From positions 22,703 to 86,702 of the forward strand of contig JAKYXN010000016.1 in NCBI GenBank assembly GCA_022538095.1: 64,000 nucleotides of DNA, read 5' to 3'. This DNA comes from Puniceicoccaceae bacterium K14. GTDB taxonomy: Bacteria; Verrucomicrobiota; Verrucomicrobiia; Opitutales; Opitutaceae. Below, piece by piece: positions 31,970-41,946 of the stretch. How positions within the stretch are numbered: the first letter of the stretch is position 1; each line of letters starts with the position of its first letter. The notes beneath the pieces were generated by a model. That model saw nothing but the letters and a program-made list of their open reading frames with translations, made no database searches and was not told the DNA's origin. A program made the translations under genes and the position numbers.

Positions 31970-34177
31970 TCAGTTTCTAACTCTGACAGTGAAGCCGAAT
32001 TGTCTCTGCTCTGGCAAATTTAGGCCAATTCCTGGGCTGAAATTGACTAAATCTGGCAAACTTACAGCTGACTCTATGGCTTGGTCGTCGTTAAGCTGTT
32101 TAGCCCATAAGGAAACGCTCCAATTGTCGTTTCGAATTCCAACGGTTAGGCCGAGTTTTTCGGAGCTCTCGATGATAGCAAGGTTTTGTTCGCCCATAAA
32201 ACGCTCGTCTTCGTATGTAAAGGAAGTGGAGGAAAAAAACTGTAGCTCCGAATTAATATCGCGTTGGTAATCCAAGATAATATTACCGTTAAAAGTGGGC
32301 CAATTGGGAGTCTCCATGCCATCAATATAGCCGTTGCCTATGAGTTCATTGGTAGCTTTGGCCAAAATCGATTTAGCATAGCCAAGGCCACAACGAAGGG
32401 TGAGTAATTGGCTTATTTCCCAGTTTAGTTCTATTTCGCCCCCATAGGAATAGGCTTTTACACCATTGATGACGGCACTCGTGCGCTCTGTACCCAGTGT
32501 TGACTCAAACGATAGGTGTCTTGTTAGTTGTAGGTCCTGCCAATCGTTGTAAAACAGGCTACTGTCTAGCCAAGCGTTGTTATTGAAAATTTCGTTACGG
32601 TATCCAATTTCGTAACTATTTAGAATTTCTTCGTCGTAATGCAGGAACTCCAAGGCACGAGATGCTTCTGTTTCGTCTATGAAATCTAGCCCTTCAAGTC
32701 TTCCGTTAAAACCACCTGGCTTCTGGCTACTTGATAGAGATGTATAAATGATCGCTGGAGAGTGATCGAATGTGCGGCTAACGGTCAATTTGGGAGAAAT
32801 CCAATCCCAATCGTTTGATCCACTAACAGTATTATGATGCCCACTCCTCCCGTAGGAAACATCGTCTTTTGAATACCGTATATCGATCGTCGCGTTAGTG
32901 TTTTTTGCTATGGGTAAATCATACCCTAAAAAGAAAGAGACATTTTCGATGTGACGAAAGTGTATTAGGCTTCGTCTGATAGGACTCTGCGGGTCTCTAT
33001 GTATGAATTGATCGCCAATTTCTTGCGTATCCAAATGATAACGAGATGTGCCGATGATGATCCTATGCCCGTTGTTTGTTTTCATTCGACCAATCAGCTC
33101 GATTGTATCGGTTTCGTATTCCTTGTTAATTTGATCTGTTTGAATATGGTTCTCGCTGAAATCGCTATCGAAAGAAGCAAGCATATCGGAGTTGCTTTTG
33201 CTGTAAGTCAGTTGAATATTGCGGTTATCTTGTCCCCACTTGACTCTATAATTCTCGACGATGCTGCTATAGTTTGTGCCTAATGAGAAGAGGTCAGATT
33301 CGTTGTATCCAAAGTCATCGGGAGCTTGTATGGTTCCACAGTACGTCGAGTGGGCACCCTCCAAAGAGCAGTTATTTAGGTCGCTGCTTTGTAGATAGAC
33401 TGGGACATGCCCATCTTCGTCAGACTGACTCGCTATTCTGAAGTAGAATTCCCAATACTTGTTAGGGATCCAAAGCGCTGACAGTGCCACTGACGAAGAC
33501 TCTTCCTTACCGTACCCAGACTCTGTATTCCCCAAACTGTTTTCGATATTATTATCAGTTTTGTAACTTCGTGCTGATACAAGCGCTGCGAGCTTGCTGC
33601 TTAGTTTAACATTTGAAATCACGTGAGCGTCTACTTCGCCGTGTTGAGCAACACTTATGGCCGCTTCAGTGTAAGGGGAAAAAGTAGGCTTGATCGGAAC
33701 GAAATTGATGGCTCCTGCAAACGTTGAGCGCCCATAATAAGCAACTTCCGGGCTTTTCATAACTTCAATTTGCTCCATGTCGAACAACGGTAGGCGAGTT
33801 GACAAGCCGCTATGAGCTTGGCCGTCTATTAATATGCCCACTACAGGGTCTCCGTGCAGGTTGGATATTCCGCGAGCAGTGGGATTTTCGCGCTGCCGAC
33901 CAAAGCTTTTGCGAAACGACAAATTCGGTACGAATTCGGATAGCTCGTGTACGCTATTGATATTATGCTTAGCTATCTTGTTTTTGGAGACAAGGCTGTA
34001 GGATTTAGGCACTTCTTTGTGCAACTCATCAAACTTTCGCGTGTTCACGGTAAGTCCGAGTAATTCCTCAAGAGACAGATCGAATAAAGCTTCATTAACT
34101 TTATTGGCGATTGATTGGGTAGGGAGGAAAACTGAGCTGAGAATTAATGCAATTACTGGGTAGGATAATCTCCGCAT
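31970..34177 (-). CDS. TonB-dependent outer-membrane receptor (TBDR3)
   Basis: ATG 34177 is preferred to the TTG at 34189. The 735-residue receptor has a signal peptide (MRRLSYPVIALILSSVFLPT). A short FDLSLEELLGLTVNTRKF segment follows, then a plug (about residues 60-170; ENPTARGISNLHGDPVVGILIDGQ and EVMKSPEVAYYGRSTFAGAINF). A barrel ends in RQFGFTVRVRN. The GRSTFAGAINF plug end is typical of siderophore-type receptors found widely in marine bacteria. The ligand is unknown. It is divergent from the M48 lipoprotein and has no sigma54-like element at the 47-49 nt position. Confidence 0.92.
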   Translation of the reverse strand: MRRLSYPVIALILSSVFLPTQSIANKVNEALFDLSLEELLGLTVNTRKFDELHKEVPKSYSLVSKNKIAKHNINSVHELSEFVPNLSFRKSFGRQRENPTARGISNLHGDPVVGILIDGQAHSGLSTRLPLFDMEQIEVMKSPEVAYYGRSTFAGAINFVPIKPTFSPYTEAAISVAQHGEVDAHVISNVKLSSKLAALVSARSYKTDNNIENSLGNTESGYGKEESSSVALSALWIPNKYWEFYFRIASQSDEDGHVPVYLQSSDLNNCSLEGAHSTYCGTIQAPDDFGYNESDLFSLGTNYSSIVENYRVKWGQDNRNIQLTYSKSNSDMLASFDSDFSENHIQTDQINKEYETDTIELIGRMKTNNGHRIIIGTSRYHLDTQEIGDQFIHRDPQSPIRRSLIHFRHIENVSFFLGYDLPIAKNTNATIDIRYSKDDVSYGRSGHHNTVSGSNDWDWISPKLTVSRTFDHSPAIIYTSLSSSQKPGGFNGRLEGLDFIDETEASRALEFLHYDEEILNSYEIGYRNEIFNNNAWLDSSLFYNDWQDLQLTRHLSFESTLGTERTSAVINGVKAYSYGGEIELNWEISQLLTLRCGLGYAKSILAKATNELIGNGYIDGMETPNWPTFNGNIILDYQRDINSELQFFSSTSFTYEDERFMGEQNLAIIESSEKLGLTVGIRNDNWSVSLWAKQLNDDQAIESAVSLPDLVNFSPGIGLNLPEQRQFGFTVRVRN

Positions 34178-34353
34178 TACCACAATCAATGTAACAGAAA
34201 TTAGAAAATCTCAAATGAATTGATCAACGAAATCTAATAAAGCACTACTCCGGACTATCTTTTATCGATGTTGTGGTTGAGTACCCTTATAAATGGGTTG
34301 CAGCAAAACAAATTATTTCTTGGCAAAAAATTGGGTCCTGCGATGGTGGGAAG

Positions 34354-35871
34354 ATGCTTATGGAACAGTCGAAGTTTTCTACCTTACTCCTAAACTTAAA
34401 ATTGACGTTGTTAGCCATTGCTCTCGGCTTTACGACGGGATGCGTCACTGAACCCAGCGCTCTCACGGGAAAGTCTACCAGTTATGGTTACAGCTGGCAG
34501 CAAGAGTTGCAGCTAGGACAGACTTCGGATCAGCAAATCATCCAGGAAATGGGCCTTTACCAAAATGACGATCTAGCAAGGTACGTTGTTGAAGTGGGAG
34601 AGCGTGTTTTGGAAGAGTGTGATCTCAACTCAACCGACACTCCTGAGATTTATCGAGAATTGGATTTTAAATTCAGGGTAATGGACAGTTCTGTGGTCAA
34701 CGCTTTTGCACTTCCTGGTGGATACGTGTATGTTACACGTGGCTTGCTTTCCCATCTGAATAACGAAGCCCAGTTAGCGGTGGTTTTGGGACACGAAATA
34801 ACTCACGTTTTGGGGAGGCATGCATCTAAGCAAGCGCTTAAGCAACAGTTTGGTCAGATCGGTTTGGTGGCTGGCGCAGTAATTAGCTCGGAGTTGTTGG
34901 AGAATCCAGAAATTGGAAACAATATCATGCAACTCGGAGGAAACTTATTTCAGTTGTTGACCTTGAAATATGGAAGAGATGCTGAGCGAGAGTCTGATTC
35001 TTATGGCGTTGATTACGCAGCCTTAGCTGGCTACGATGTCGCTGAAGCGGCCGCTTTTTTTGAGAGTTTGAAACGTATTTCCAATCGATCTGCATCGCAA
35101 ATTCCTAGTTGGATGTCGTCACACCCAGACCCAGGTGAGCGAAGTAAGACTATCATCGCGTTGGCGGAAGAGAAGAGAGCTAATGGGGTAAATATTTCTA
35201 AAAAAGGAGAAGCGGAGTATTATGCGAAGATCGATGGCCTCGTTGTAGGGGAAGATCCGAGGCAGGGTTATCTCAGTGATGGAATTTTTTATCACCCTGA
35301 AATGGAATTTCAGTTTCAATTGTTAGAGGGATGGCAATTGCAAAACGATGCGACTGCAGTCAATATGGCGGATGTAGGCGGGAAGTCCTTCTTGATTTTT
35401 AGCACTTCGGTAGGAGAATCTGCTCAGTCAGCTGGACAAAAATTTGCTTTGGATAGTGGAGGGAGCGTTATCGCTGATTCTAGCAAGAGAATTAACGGTT
35501 CTTCTGCATTTGTAGTGGAAATACTGTTATCAGACGGAGTTGAGCCAACCAACGCCTATTGCACATTTATAGAGCATGGCGACCGAATTTTCAGTTTTGT
35601 GGGGCTAACGAAGGACGTTGATTACGAATCTCTACGTCCGTCTTTTGCTAAAATATCGAACAGTTTCCAAAAAATGGATAGTGGAGCTGCTTCAAGAGTC
35701 TCAGCTGCACGCCTACAGGTTGTTACTGCAAATCGTACAGCTGAATTCGAGTCATTTATCCCGCAAGATCTGCCATCTGGAATTGATGCTCTTGGGTTGG
35801 CCATCATGAATCAAGTTGAATTGAATACGGTGATTCGAAGTGGTTCAAAAATAAAACTTCCTACGTTGTAA
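34354..35871 (+). CDS. M48-family metallopeptidase lipoprotein
   Basis: The frame reaches back to GTG 34273, but ATG 34354 (or 34360) gives a lipoprotein signal (LTLLAIALGFTTGC). The resulting 505-residue protein has the zinc site GHEITHVLGRHAS (HEITH at about 147-151) and the third-ligand region GRDAERESDSYGVDYA, typical of M48 (BepA/LoiP-like) proteases. A C-terminal domain follows, ending in a LysM-like segment (LDALGLAIMNQVELNTVIRSGSKIKLP-type pattern, about the last 50 residues). Family members degrade misfolded outer-membrane proteins or assist their assembly. It is cytoplasm-made and periplasm-facing by its lipobox. Confidence 0.9.
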   Translation: MLMEQSKFSTLLLNLKLTLLAIALGFTTGCVTEPSALTGKSTSYGYSWQQELQLGQTSDQQIIQEMGLYQNDDLARYVVEVGERVLEECDLNSTDTPEIYRELDFKFRVMDSSVVNAFALPGGYVYVTRGLLSHLNNEAQLAVVLGHEITHVLGRHASKQALKQQFGQIGLVAGAVISSELLENPEIGNNIMQLGGNLFQLLTLKYGRDAERESDSYGVDYAALAGYDVAEAAAFFESLKRISNRSASQIPSWMSSHPDPGERSKTIIALAEEKRANGVNISKKGEAEYYAKIDGLVVGEDPRQGYLSDGIFYHPEMEFQFQLLEGWQLQNDATAVNMADVGGKSFLIFSTSVGESAQSAGQKFALDSGGSVIADSSKRINGSSAFVVEILLSDGVEPTNAYCTFIEHGDRIFSFVGLTKDVDYESLRPSFAKISNSFQKMDSGAASRVSAARLQVVTANRTAEFESFIPQDLPSGIDALGLAIMNQVELNTVIRSGSKIKLPTL

Positions 35872-35906
35872 TCAACGATTTCGAGAAAATTTGTTAAAAA
35901 CAGGAA

Positions 35907-38522
35907 ATGATGTCTGAAGTGAGTGAAGTATTTAGAAAAGACTATAAGCCGTCAGATTTTTTGATAAGTGATGTCTATTTGGAATTTGATCTAGAGGAAG
36001 ACGTTACTCGGGTTTCGGCGTCTTTGAAGGTTGAGAAGCAAGCTTCATCCGCAGCGGATCTAACTCTGCATGGGGAAAATCTCTCTTTGGTAGATGTGAA
36101 AATTGATGGCCAGGTTTTGGATGCGGAATTGTATTCGGTCTCTGAGGATAGTTTAGTGATTTTGAATGCACCAGATTCTTTTGAGCTAGCGACAGTAGTA
36201 GAAATTAAGCCTCAAGAGAACTTTGAATTATCCGGCCTTTACAAGTCTACGGGCAATTATTGCACTCAGTGCGAGGCCGAAGGATTTCGTCGTATAACTT
36301 ATTTCTTAGATCGGCCGGATGTAATGGCTCGATACCGCACAAAGATCATAGCGGACAAAGCTAATTATCCTGTGTTGCTTTCGAATGGGAACCGAGTTGA
36401 TGAAGGTGATTTAGAAGGCGGACGCCACTGGGCTTTGTGGGAGGATCCCTACAGGAAACCGAGTTACTTGTTCGCTATGGTCGCGGCCAATTTGGTATGT
36501 AAGCGAGATGAATTTGTTACTCTATCTGGTCGGAAGGTATCGCTCGAGGTGTGGGTGAATGATTTCGATCTGAATAAGACAGACCATGCTATGGCTGCGT
36601 TAAAGAAATCCATGAAGTGGGATGAGCAGAGGTATGGCCTGGAATACGATTTGGATATTTACATGATCGTGGCAGTTCCTGATTTCAATATGGGAGCGAT
36701 GGAGAATAAAGGACTCAATATTTTTAATACAAAATATGTCTTGGCCAATCCAGAGACCGCGACAGATGATGATTATGAAGGGGTCGATGAAGTAATCGCT
36801 CATGAGTACTTTCACAACTGGACAGGAAACCGAGTGACTTGCCGCGATTGGTTCCAACTAACATTGAAGGAAGGCCTAACTGTATTTCGCGACCAGCAGT
36901 TTACGGCTGATCAAACATCTGAGGCTGTAAAACGAATCAAGGATGTTCGAGGATTGCGAGCGGGTCAATTTCCTGAAGACGCTGGGCCTATGTCGCATTC
37001 GATCCGGCCTGAGTCTTACGTCATAATGGACAATTTCTATACAGCGACGGTTTACCGAAAAGGGGCTGAAGTGATTCGTATGTACCATACATTGTTAGGT
37101 GAAGAAGGGTTCCGAAAAGGTATGGATTTGTATTTTGAAAGGCATGACGGTGATGCTGTTACCTGTGATGATTTTCGAAAGGCGATGTCTGATGCCAACG
37201 GATTCGATCTCACTCAGTTCGAACGTTGGTATGATCAAAATGGTACTCCCGAACTTTTTGTTAAAGAGCAGTATGACCCCGGCAGCCAAACATTAACTTT
37301 AGAGCTAAAGCAAGCGAGTGGAGCAAGCAGCGACCATAATCCTTTTCACATGCCAATCCGCATTGCCTTGTTAGGCCCTAGTGGGGTAGAGCTTGAAAGT
37401 AAGCTCGGAAACGAATGCAAGGCAGAGCACTTGTATGAATTGAAGGAGGAATCCGTTCGGTTAGTTTTCGAAAATTTAATAGAGCGTCCTGTTGTTTCTT
37501 TGTTACGAGGTTTTAGCGCTCCGGTGAAAATGAGGTGGGAACGCAGTTTAGGCGATTTGGCCTTTTTGTCCAAGTACGACAAGGACGCGTTCAATCGTTG
37601 GGATGCAGGACAGAATTTCAGCAAAGAAATTTTGTTGGCTGATTCGAATCGCACTCTTGATGGAGGAGATTGTCGTATCAATTCCGAATTGTTGGACAAT
37701 GTGTGTACAATTTTACGAGATGATTCTAGTGATCAGATGTTCAAAGCGTTTGCATTGCAGTTACCATCGCTTAACGAGTTGATCTACGAATTGCCAGTCG
37801 CCGACCCGGATGCTGTGCACAAGGTCTTGAAGCAATACCGAAAGGCCATCGCGGAAGTCTACCGTGACGAATTATTAGATACATATAGGTCGCTTGAGAA
37901 ATATCCGGCGTACAATTACACCACGAGTGAAGTTAATCGGCGTGCGTTCAAGAATGCACTGTTGAGTTACATTGTAGAGTTGGGTGATCAAGAGGCGATT
38001 GAGATAGCGTTTGCGCAATTTGCTAATGCGAACAATATGACTGACCAATATGCAGCCTTGGGGGCTTTGTGCAATATAGAGTGTCAAGAACGTGAAGACG
38101 CTCTCGCTGCGTTTTATGAGCAATGGCAAAGGGAAGCATTGGTGGTTGATAAATGGTTTTTCATTCAAGCGAAAGACATGGCGAGTGATGCTCTTAATCG
38201 TATCCAAAGGCTGACGAAACATCCAGATTTTAATATAAAGAACCCCAATCGGGTTCGTTCGCTTTTGGGAGTCTTCTCAAGGTTGAATTTGGTCAACTTC
38301 CACCGTGAAGATGGTGCAGGATACCGATTGCTGGCGGACTTCGTTCTTCAAGTTGATGGGAGCAACGGTCAGCTGGCAGCGAACCTCGTTTCAGGGTTTA
38401 ACCCATGGAAACGGTTCTCTATGGTTCGACAGAATTTGATGAAAAGCGAACTTGAGCGAATCGTAGCAAAACCAGGGCTTTCAGGGGATGTGAATGAAGT
38501 TGTTTCGCGAGCGTTGAAGTAA
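35907..38522 (+). CDS. pepN: Aminopeptidase N (M1 family)
   Basis: The 871-residue enzyme matches bacterial PepN in length and order: GAMENKG exopeptidase motif (263-269), zinc site HEYFHNWTGNR (299-309), and a following NTATVYRKGAEV-like region containing the catalytic tyrosine area. It removes N-terminal residues from peptides in the cytosol, with broad specificity, and fits a peptide-using lifestyle. It starts with two adjacent ATGs; CAGGA lies just upstream. It follows the M48 gene after 35 bases. Confidence 0.96.
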   Translation: MMSEVSEVFRKDYKPSDFLISDVYLEFDLEEDVTRVSASLKVEKQASSAADLTLHGENLSLVDVKIDGQVLDAELYSVSEDSLVILNAPDSFELATVVEIKPQENFELSGLYKSTGNYCTQCEAEGFRRITYFLDRPDVMARYRTKIIADKANYPVLLSNGNRVDEGDLEGGRHWALWEDPYRKPSYLFAMVAANLVCKRDEFVTLSGRKVSLEVWVNDFDLNKTDHAMAALKKSMKWDEQRYGLEYDLDIYMIVAVPDFNMGAMENKGLNIFNTKYVLANPETATDDDYEGVDEVIAHEYFHNWTGNRVTCRDWFQLTLKEGLTVFRDQQFTADQTSEAVKRIKDVRGLRAGQFPEDAGPMSHSIRPESYVIMDNFYTATVYRKGAEVIRMYHTLLGEEGFRKGMDLYFERHDGDAVTCDDFRKAMSDANGFDLTQFERWYDQNGTPELFVKEQYDPGSQTLTLELKQASGASSDHNPFHMPIRIALLGPSGVELESKLGNECKAEHLYELKEESVRLVFENLIERPVVSLLRGFSAPVKMRWERSLGDLAFLSKYDKDAFNRWDAGQNFSKEILLADSNRTLDGGDCRINSELLDNVCTILRDDSSDQMFKAFALQLPSLNELIYELPVADPDAVHKVLKQYRKAIAEVYRDELLDTYRSLEKYPAYNYTTSEVNRRAFKNALLSYIVELGDQEAIEIAFAQFANANNMTDQYAALGALCNIECQEREDALAAFYEQWQREALVVDKWFFIQAKDMASDALNRIQRLTKHPDFNIKNPNRVRSLLGVFSRLNLVNFHREDGAGYRLLADFVLQVDGSNGQLAANLVSGFNPWKRFSMVRQNLMKSELERIVAKPGLSGDVNEVVSRALK

Positions 38523-38535
38523 TTAGTCAAAATAG

Positions 38536-38685
38536 GCCAAAGCAGGGTCCGGTAAGATTATAAATCAACCTGATGAACAAGTTTTGTTGCAATTTGAGGA
38601 TTGGGACCCAGGAAGCAATTATGAATTGCGTGATTTTGAGATCCAAAACTTTGGATACACGGAAGTGGTATTCGAGCTGGAGTGA
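38536..38685 (+). pseudogene. Open C-terminal-like fragment without ATG
   Basis: A 49-codon frame from 38536 to the stop at 38683-38685 reads like real protein (QVLLQFEDWDPG... FGYTEVVFELE) but has no ATG, GTG or upstream extension; a TAG precedes it. It may be the remnant of a gene whose front is lost, or chance. An overlapping 38-codon ATG ORF in another frame (from 38573) looks less protein-like. Confidence 0.25.
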
Positions 38686-39201
38686 CTAGCTTGCGTCAAA
38701 GATAGGTTCGCCGCTAGATGCGAAATATTTGCTTCGGATGGTTTCGTGAAGGATTTGGTTTTGGAGGTCCGTTTCGGATATTTCCAAGGCATCCATTTCT
38801 TGGATAAGAAAATCGAATATTTTGGCGTCGATTTCTCCGTCTACGATTTCGCCAATAGTCTTTTCGTCTTTTCCGGAAGGGTAGCCAACGATCCAAATGA
38901 ATTCGTGTTCTTTGCTGAGTGCTGTTAAGAATTCGATTGTTTTCCAATAGTCCACCATACTCATGATGACATCGTCGCGATAATCCACATTGCGTTGCTG
39001 TCCGTTTCCGTCTTCGAGCACGCGCCGAAGCATGACTGTTCTTCCATTGATGAGCTCCGGTTCTTGGGGAATATCTATAAACTCCAGGGGTTGGTTCCAC
39101 CAAAGGTGGGATGCGACCAGCTCATTTATTTGTTCGATGATAAGGCCTTTGTAGTCAGGTTCGAATTCGTCGTAGGAAGTAAAGGTGAGGGTGCCTGTCA
39201 T
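38686..39201 (-). CDS. Hypothetical acidic protein
   Basis: I do not recognise this 171-residue protein. ATG 39201 is chosen over a TTG at 39237; AGGA lies just before it. The sequence is acidic and hydrophilic, with no signal peptide or membrane helix. Notable segments are LIIEQINELVASHLWWNQPLE, VDYWKTIEFLTALSKEHEF and a mixed alpha/beta pattern at the C-terminus. It lies alone between pepN and ilvC in opposite orientation. A cytosolic accessory role is all that can be said. Confidence 0.7.
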   Translation of the reverse strand: MTGTLTFTSYDEFEPDYKGLIIEQINELVASHLWWNQPLEFIDIPQEPELINGRTVMLRRVLEDGNGQQRNVDYRDDVIMSMVDYWKTIEFLTALSKEHEFIWIVGYPSGKDEKTIGEIVDGEIDAKIFDFLIQEMDALEISETDLQNQILHETIRSKYFASSGEPIFDAS

Positions 39202-39395
39202 TCCTAGGGATGCTTCAAGGGCTAGCTCGCTCGTCAATTAAAATTGTTTTAGCGGACGATTTGGCGTGCCGGGTGATGAAATTGGGCCATTTTGCAGGAA
39301 AATTGTTATCACGCGCGATAAGTCGAAAAATGCCCTTTACCCAAGGCGAAAGCTACTCATAGTGCCCGTTTCTAATTTTTAAACAAGACCCTCAA

Positions 39396-40880
39396 ATGAG
39401 CAGAAAAAACTACTTCAACACACTGACACTAGCGCAAAAACTAGAGCAACTAGGCCGTTGCCGCTTTATGGATAAATCGGAATTCAATGGCGTGGAAGCT
39501 CTCAAGGGTAAGAAAGTCGTTGTAGTTGGGTGTGGCGCTCAAGGATTGAATCAAGGCCTTAACCTTCGCGATTCAGGCTTGGACGTAAGCTATGCATTGC
39601 GTGACGCGGCGATTGCTGAAAAACGTCAATCGTGGAAAAATGCTGTAGACAATGGGTTTCAAGTGGGAACTTACCAAGAGCTGCTTCCGACAGCGGATTT
39701 GGTTTTGAACCTGACCCCTGACAAGCAACACAGTTCAGTTGTAGCGGCAGTTCAGCCGTTGATGAAAGAAGGAGCTTGCTTGGCTTACAGTCACGGTTTC
39801 AACATTGTAGAAGAAGGCACGGAAATTCGCAAAGACCTTACCGTAGTGATGGTAGCTCCGAAAAGCCCTGGAACTGAGGTTCGCGAAGAATACAAACGTG
39901 GTTTTGGTGTTCCGACTTTGTTAGCTGTTCACACAGAAAATGATCCGAAGGGCGAAGGTTGGGATATCGCGAAGGCGTACGCAGCGGGAACCGGAGGCGA
40001 CCGAGCGGGCTGCTTGGAGTCTAGCTTTATCGCTGAAGTTAAGTCTGATTTGATGGGTGAGCAAACGATACTTTGTGGTCTTTTGCAGGCGGGTTCATTG
40101 CTTGCTTATGACAAGATGATCGAAGATGGAATGGACGCTGGTTGGGCGAGTAAGTTCGTACAACACAGCTTCGACACCATTTGCGAAGGCCTCAAGCACG
40201 GTGGCATCACCAACATGATGGACCGTTTGAGCAACCCTGCGAAGATCAAAGCCTTCGAATTGTCAGAGCAACTCAAGGACATCATGCGTGATTTGTTCGA
40301 CAAGCACCAAGAGGACATCATGAGCGGAGCGTTTTCTTCTGGAATGATGGCTGACTGGGATGCGGGAGACAAAGATTTGTTAGCATGGCGTGAAGCAACC
40401 AATGAAACTGCGTTTGAAAAATCAGTAGCTTCGGATGCTGAAATCGATGAGCAAGAGTACTACGACAAGGGAGTTCTCATGGTCGCTTTCATCCGAGCGG
40501 GTGTGGAGTTGGCTTTTGAGTCGATGACAAACGCTGGAATAAAGGCGGAGTCTGCTTATTACGAGTCCCTTCACGAGGCGCCACTGATCGCTAATACGAT
40601 CGCTCGTAAGAAGCTCTATGAAATGAACAAGGTAATTTCCGACACTGCTGAATATGGCTGCTATCTTTTCTCAAACGCTTGTATTCCACTGCTCGGAGAT
40701 TTCATGAAAACCGTTAAGACAGACGTTATTGGCGGAGAACTCGGTTGTGCGAGCGGCAAGGTGGACAACCAGAAGCTTATTGAGGTGAATGCTACTATCC
40801 GTAATCACCCAGTTGAAGTGGTTGGTAGCACATTGCGTGGTTACATGACTGCAATGAAGACTATTGCGGTAGGCGGTTAG
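39396..40880 (+). CDS. ilvC: Ketol-acid reductoisomerase, class II (long form)
   Basis: IlvC performs the NADPH-dependent isomeroreduction of acetolactate and acetohydroxybutyrate in branched-chain amino-acid synthesis. At 494 residues it is the long, E. coli-like class II enzyme with a duplicated C-terminal knotted domain. Seen: [17 protein letters not shown] (cofactor site), [20 protein letters not shown] and [12 protein letters not shown] (metal-binding region). It stands alone with a strong terminator 31 bases after the stop and no other ilv gene in the window. Confidence 0.97.
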   Translation: MSRKNYFNTLTLAQKLEQLGRCRFMDKSEFNGVEALKGKKVVVVGCGAQGLNQGLNLRDSGLDVSYALRDAAIAEKRQSWKNAVDNGFQVGTYQELLPTADLVLNLTPDKQHSSVVAAVQPLMKEGACLAYSHGFNIVEEGTEIRKDLTVVMVAPKSPGTEVREEYKRGFGVPTLLAVHTENDPKGEGWDIAKAYAAGTGGDRAGCLESSFIAEVKSDLMGEQTILCGLLQAGSLLAYDKMIEDGMDAGWASKFVQHSFDTICEGLKHGGITNMMDRLSNPAKIKAFELSEQLKDIMRDLFDKHQEDIMSGAFSSGMMADWDAGDKDLLAWREATNETAFEKSVASDAEIDEQEYYDKGVLMVAFIRAGVELAFESMTNAGIKAESAYYESLHEAPLIANTIARKKLYEMNKVISDTAEYGCYLFSNACIPLLGDFMKTVKTDVIGGELGCASGKVDNQKLIEVNATIRNHPVEVVGSTLRGYMTAMKTIAVGG

Positions 40881-40911
40881 TCTTTCTTCAATCTTTGCGA
40901 ATAGAATTTTC

Positions 40912-40942
40912 AAGCCCCGCCGGTTTCGGCGGGGCTTTTCAT
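40912..40942 (+). terminator. Strong intrinsic terminator after ilvC
   Basis: AAGCCCCGCCG (40912-40922) pairs perfectly over 11 bp with CGGCGGGGCTT (40927-40937) around a GTTT loop, followed by TTCATTTT. Confidence 0.9.
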
Positions 40943-41124
40943 TTTGGGGCGTACATGGGTGGTTTGACTTGGAAAGGAAATCATTCTTTGGGTAGGTTTA
41001 CTCAGTCTCCGAGTATCTTAACGCTAAAAGTATTTGAAAACCTAAGACTCGTAATCATGACTTTAGAAGTTAAGTACTTGTGCCGTAGTTATTAGAACAA
41101 ATACCTGGTTTATTAAACGGAAGT

Positions 41125-41946
41125 ATGACCAAGGTTTGTGAAACCAAAACTTCAACTACTTTAATGCTTAAGGACTCACATTTGCTAATCATTAGCCCTG
41201 ACAAAGAGCTTCCGAGTATTGTAGAGAAACAAGTTCAGGTTAAACTCACGACTGCTGAAGGATTTCAGGAAATTATGGAGTGCTTGGGGTCCGAGGTTGC
41301 GGCAAAAGGGGTGCTCAATTTTTTGATATTGGATTGTCGCTATTTGGCAGAGAATATCGAATCAGTAGTGGTGGCTCTCAAGAAATCGGATTACGGATGT
41401 GGTGTAAAAGTGATCGGTTTGTTTACCAAACTTGCAGATAGTGCCGGAGCAGGCTATTGTGATGCGCGAGTTGATTTAGGCGTATTGTCGAAAGACCTCG
41501 AATCGTTGCTGTTGCGAGACACCAACCGTATACCTATTGCAGCAAATGAACCTCAACTTGCTGAGGGGGCGGAAAGAATTCTTGTCGTTGAGGATAACGC
41601 AGTGAACCAAAAGGTGGCTAAAATGATGCTTAAGAAGCTAGGCTATGGCTGCATCATTGCAAACAACGGGAAAGAAGCCTGTGAGATTTTGAAAACTCGG
41701 AGCTTTGAAATGGTATTGATGGATTGCCAGATGCCCGTTATGGATGGCTTTCAAGCGACTCACGAGATACGAACCACTCTATCATTGGAGAAGCATTTGC
41801 CGATTATTGCTTTCACCGCTAATGTTTCAGAAGGCAACAAGCAGCGTTGCTTGGATGCTGGGATGGATGGATTTATGACCAAGCCAGTTAATCGCAAACT
41901 TCTTGAATCAATGGTGGAGAAGTGGATGTTTGCCGGTGCTAATTAA
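41125..41946 (+). CDS. Response regulator with degenerate N-terminal receiver and C-terminal receiver
   Basis: The 273-residue protein has no output domain. The C-terminal part (about 145-270) is a receiver with acidic pocket VVEDN, phosphoacceptor Asp in MVLMDCQMPVMDG and Lys in FMTKPVN. The N-terminal part (about 15-125; LLIISPDKELPSIV... FLILDCRYL) looks like a receiver that lost some key residues. The receiver resembles the one in the hybrid kinase at 50626-52338, so it may take phosphate from such a kinase. It is convergent with the PLP deaminase-like gene, overlapping by four bases. Confidence 0.88.
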   Translation: MTKVCETKTSTTLMLKDSHLLIISPDKELPSIVEKQVQVKLTTAEGFQEIMECLGSEVAAKGVLNFLILDCRYLAENIESVVVALKKSDYGCGVKVIGLFTKLADSAGAGYCDARVDLGVLSKDLESLLLRDTNRIPIAANEPQLAEGAERILVVEDNAVNQKVAKMMLKKLGYGCIIANNGKEACEILKTRSFEMVLMDCQMPVMDGFQATHEIRTTLSLEKHLPIIAFTANVSEGNKQRCLDAGMDGFMTKPVNRKLLESMVEKWMFAGAN

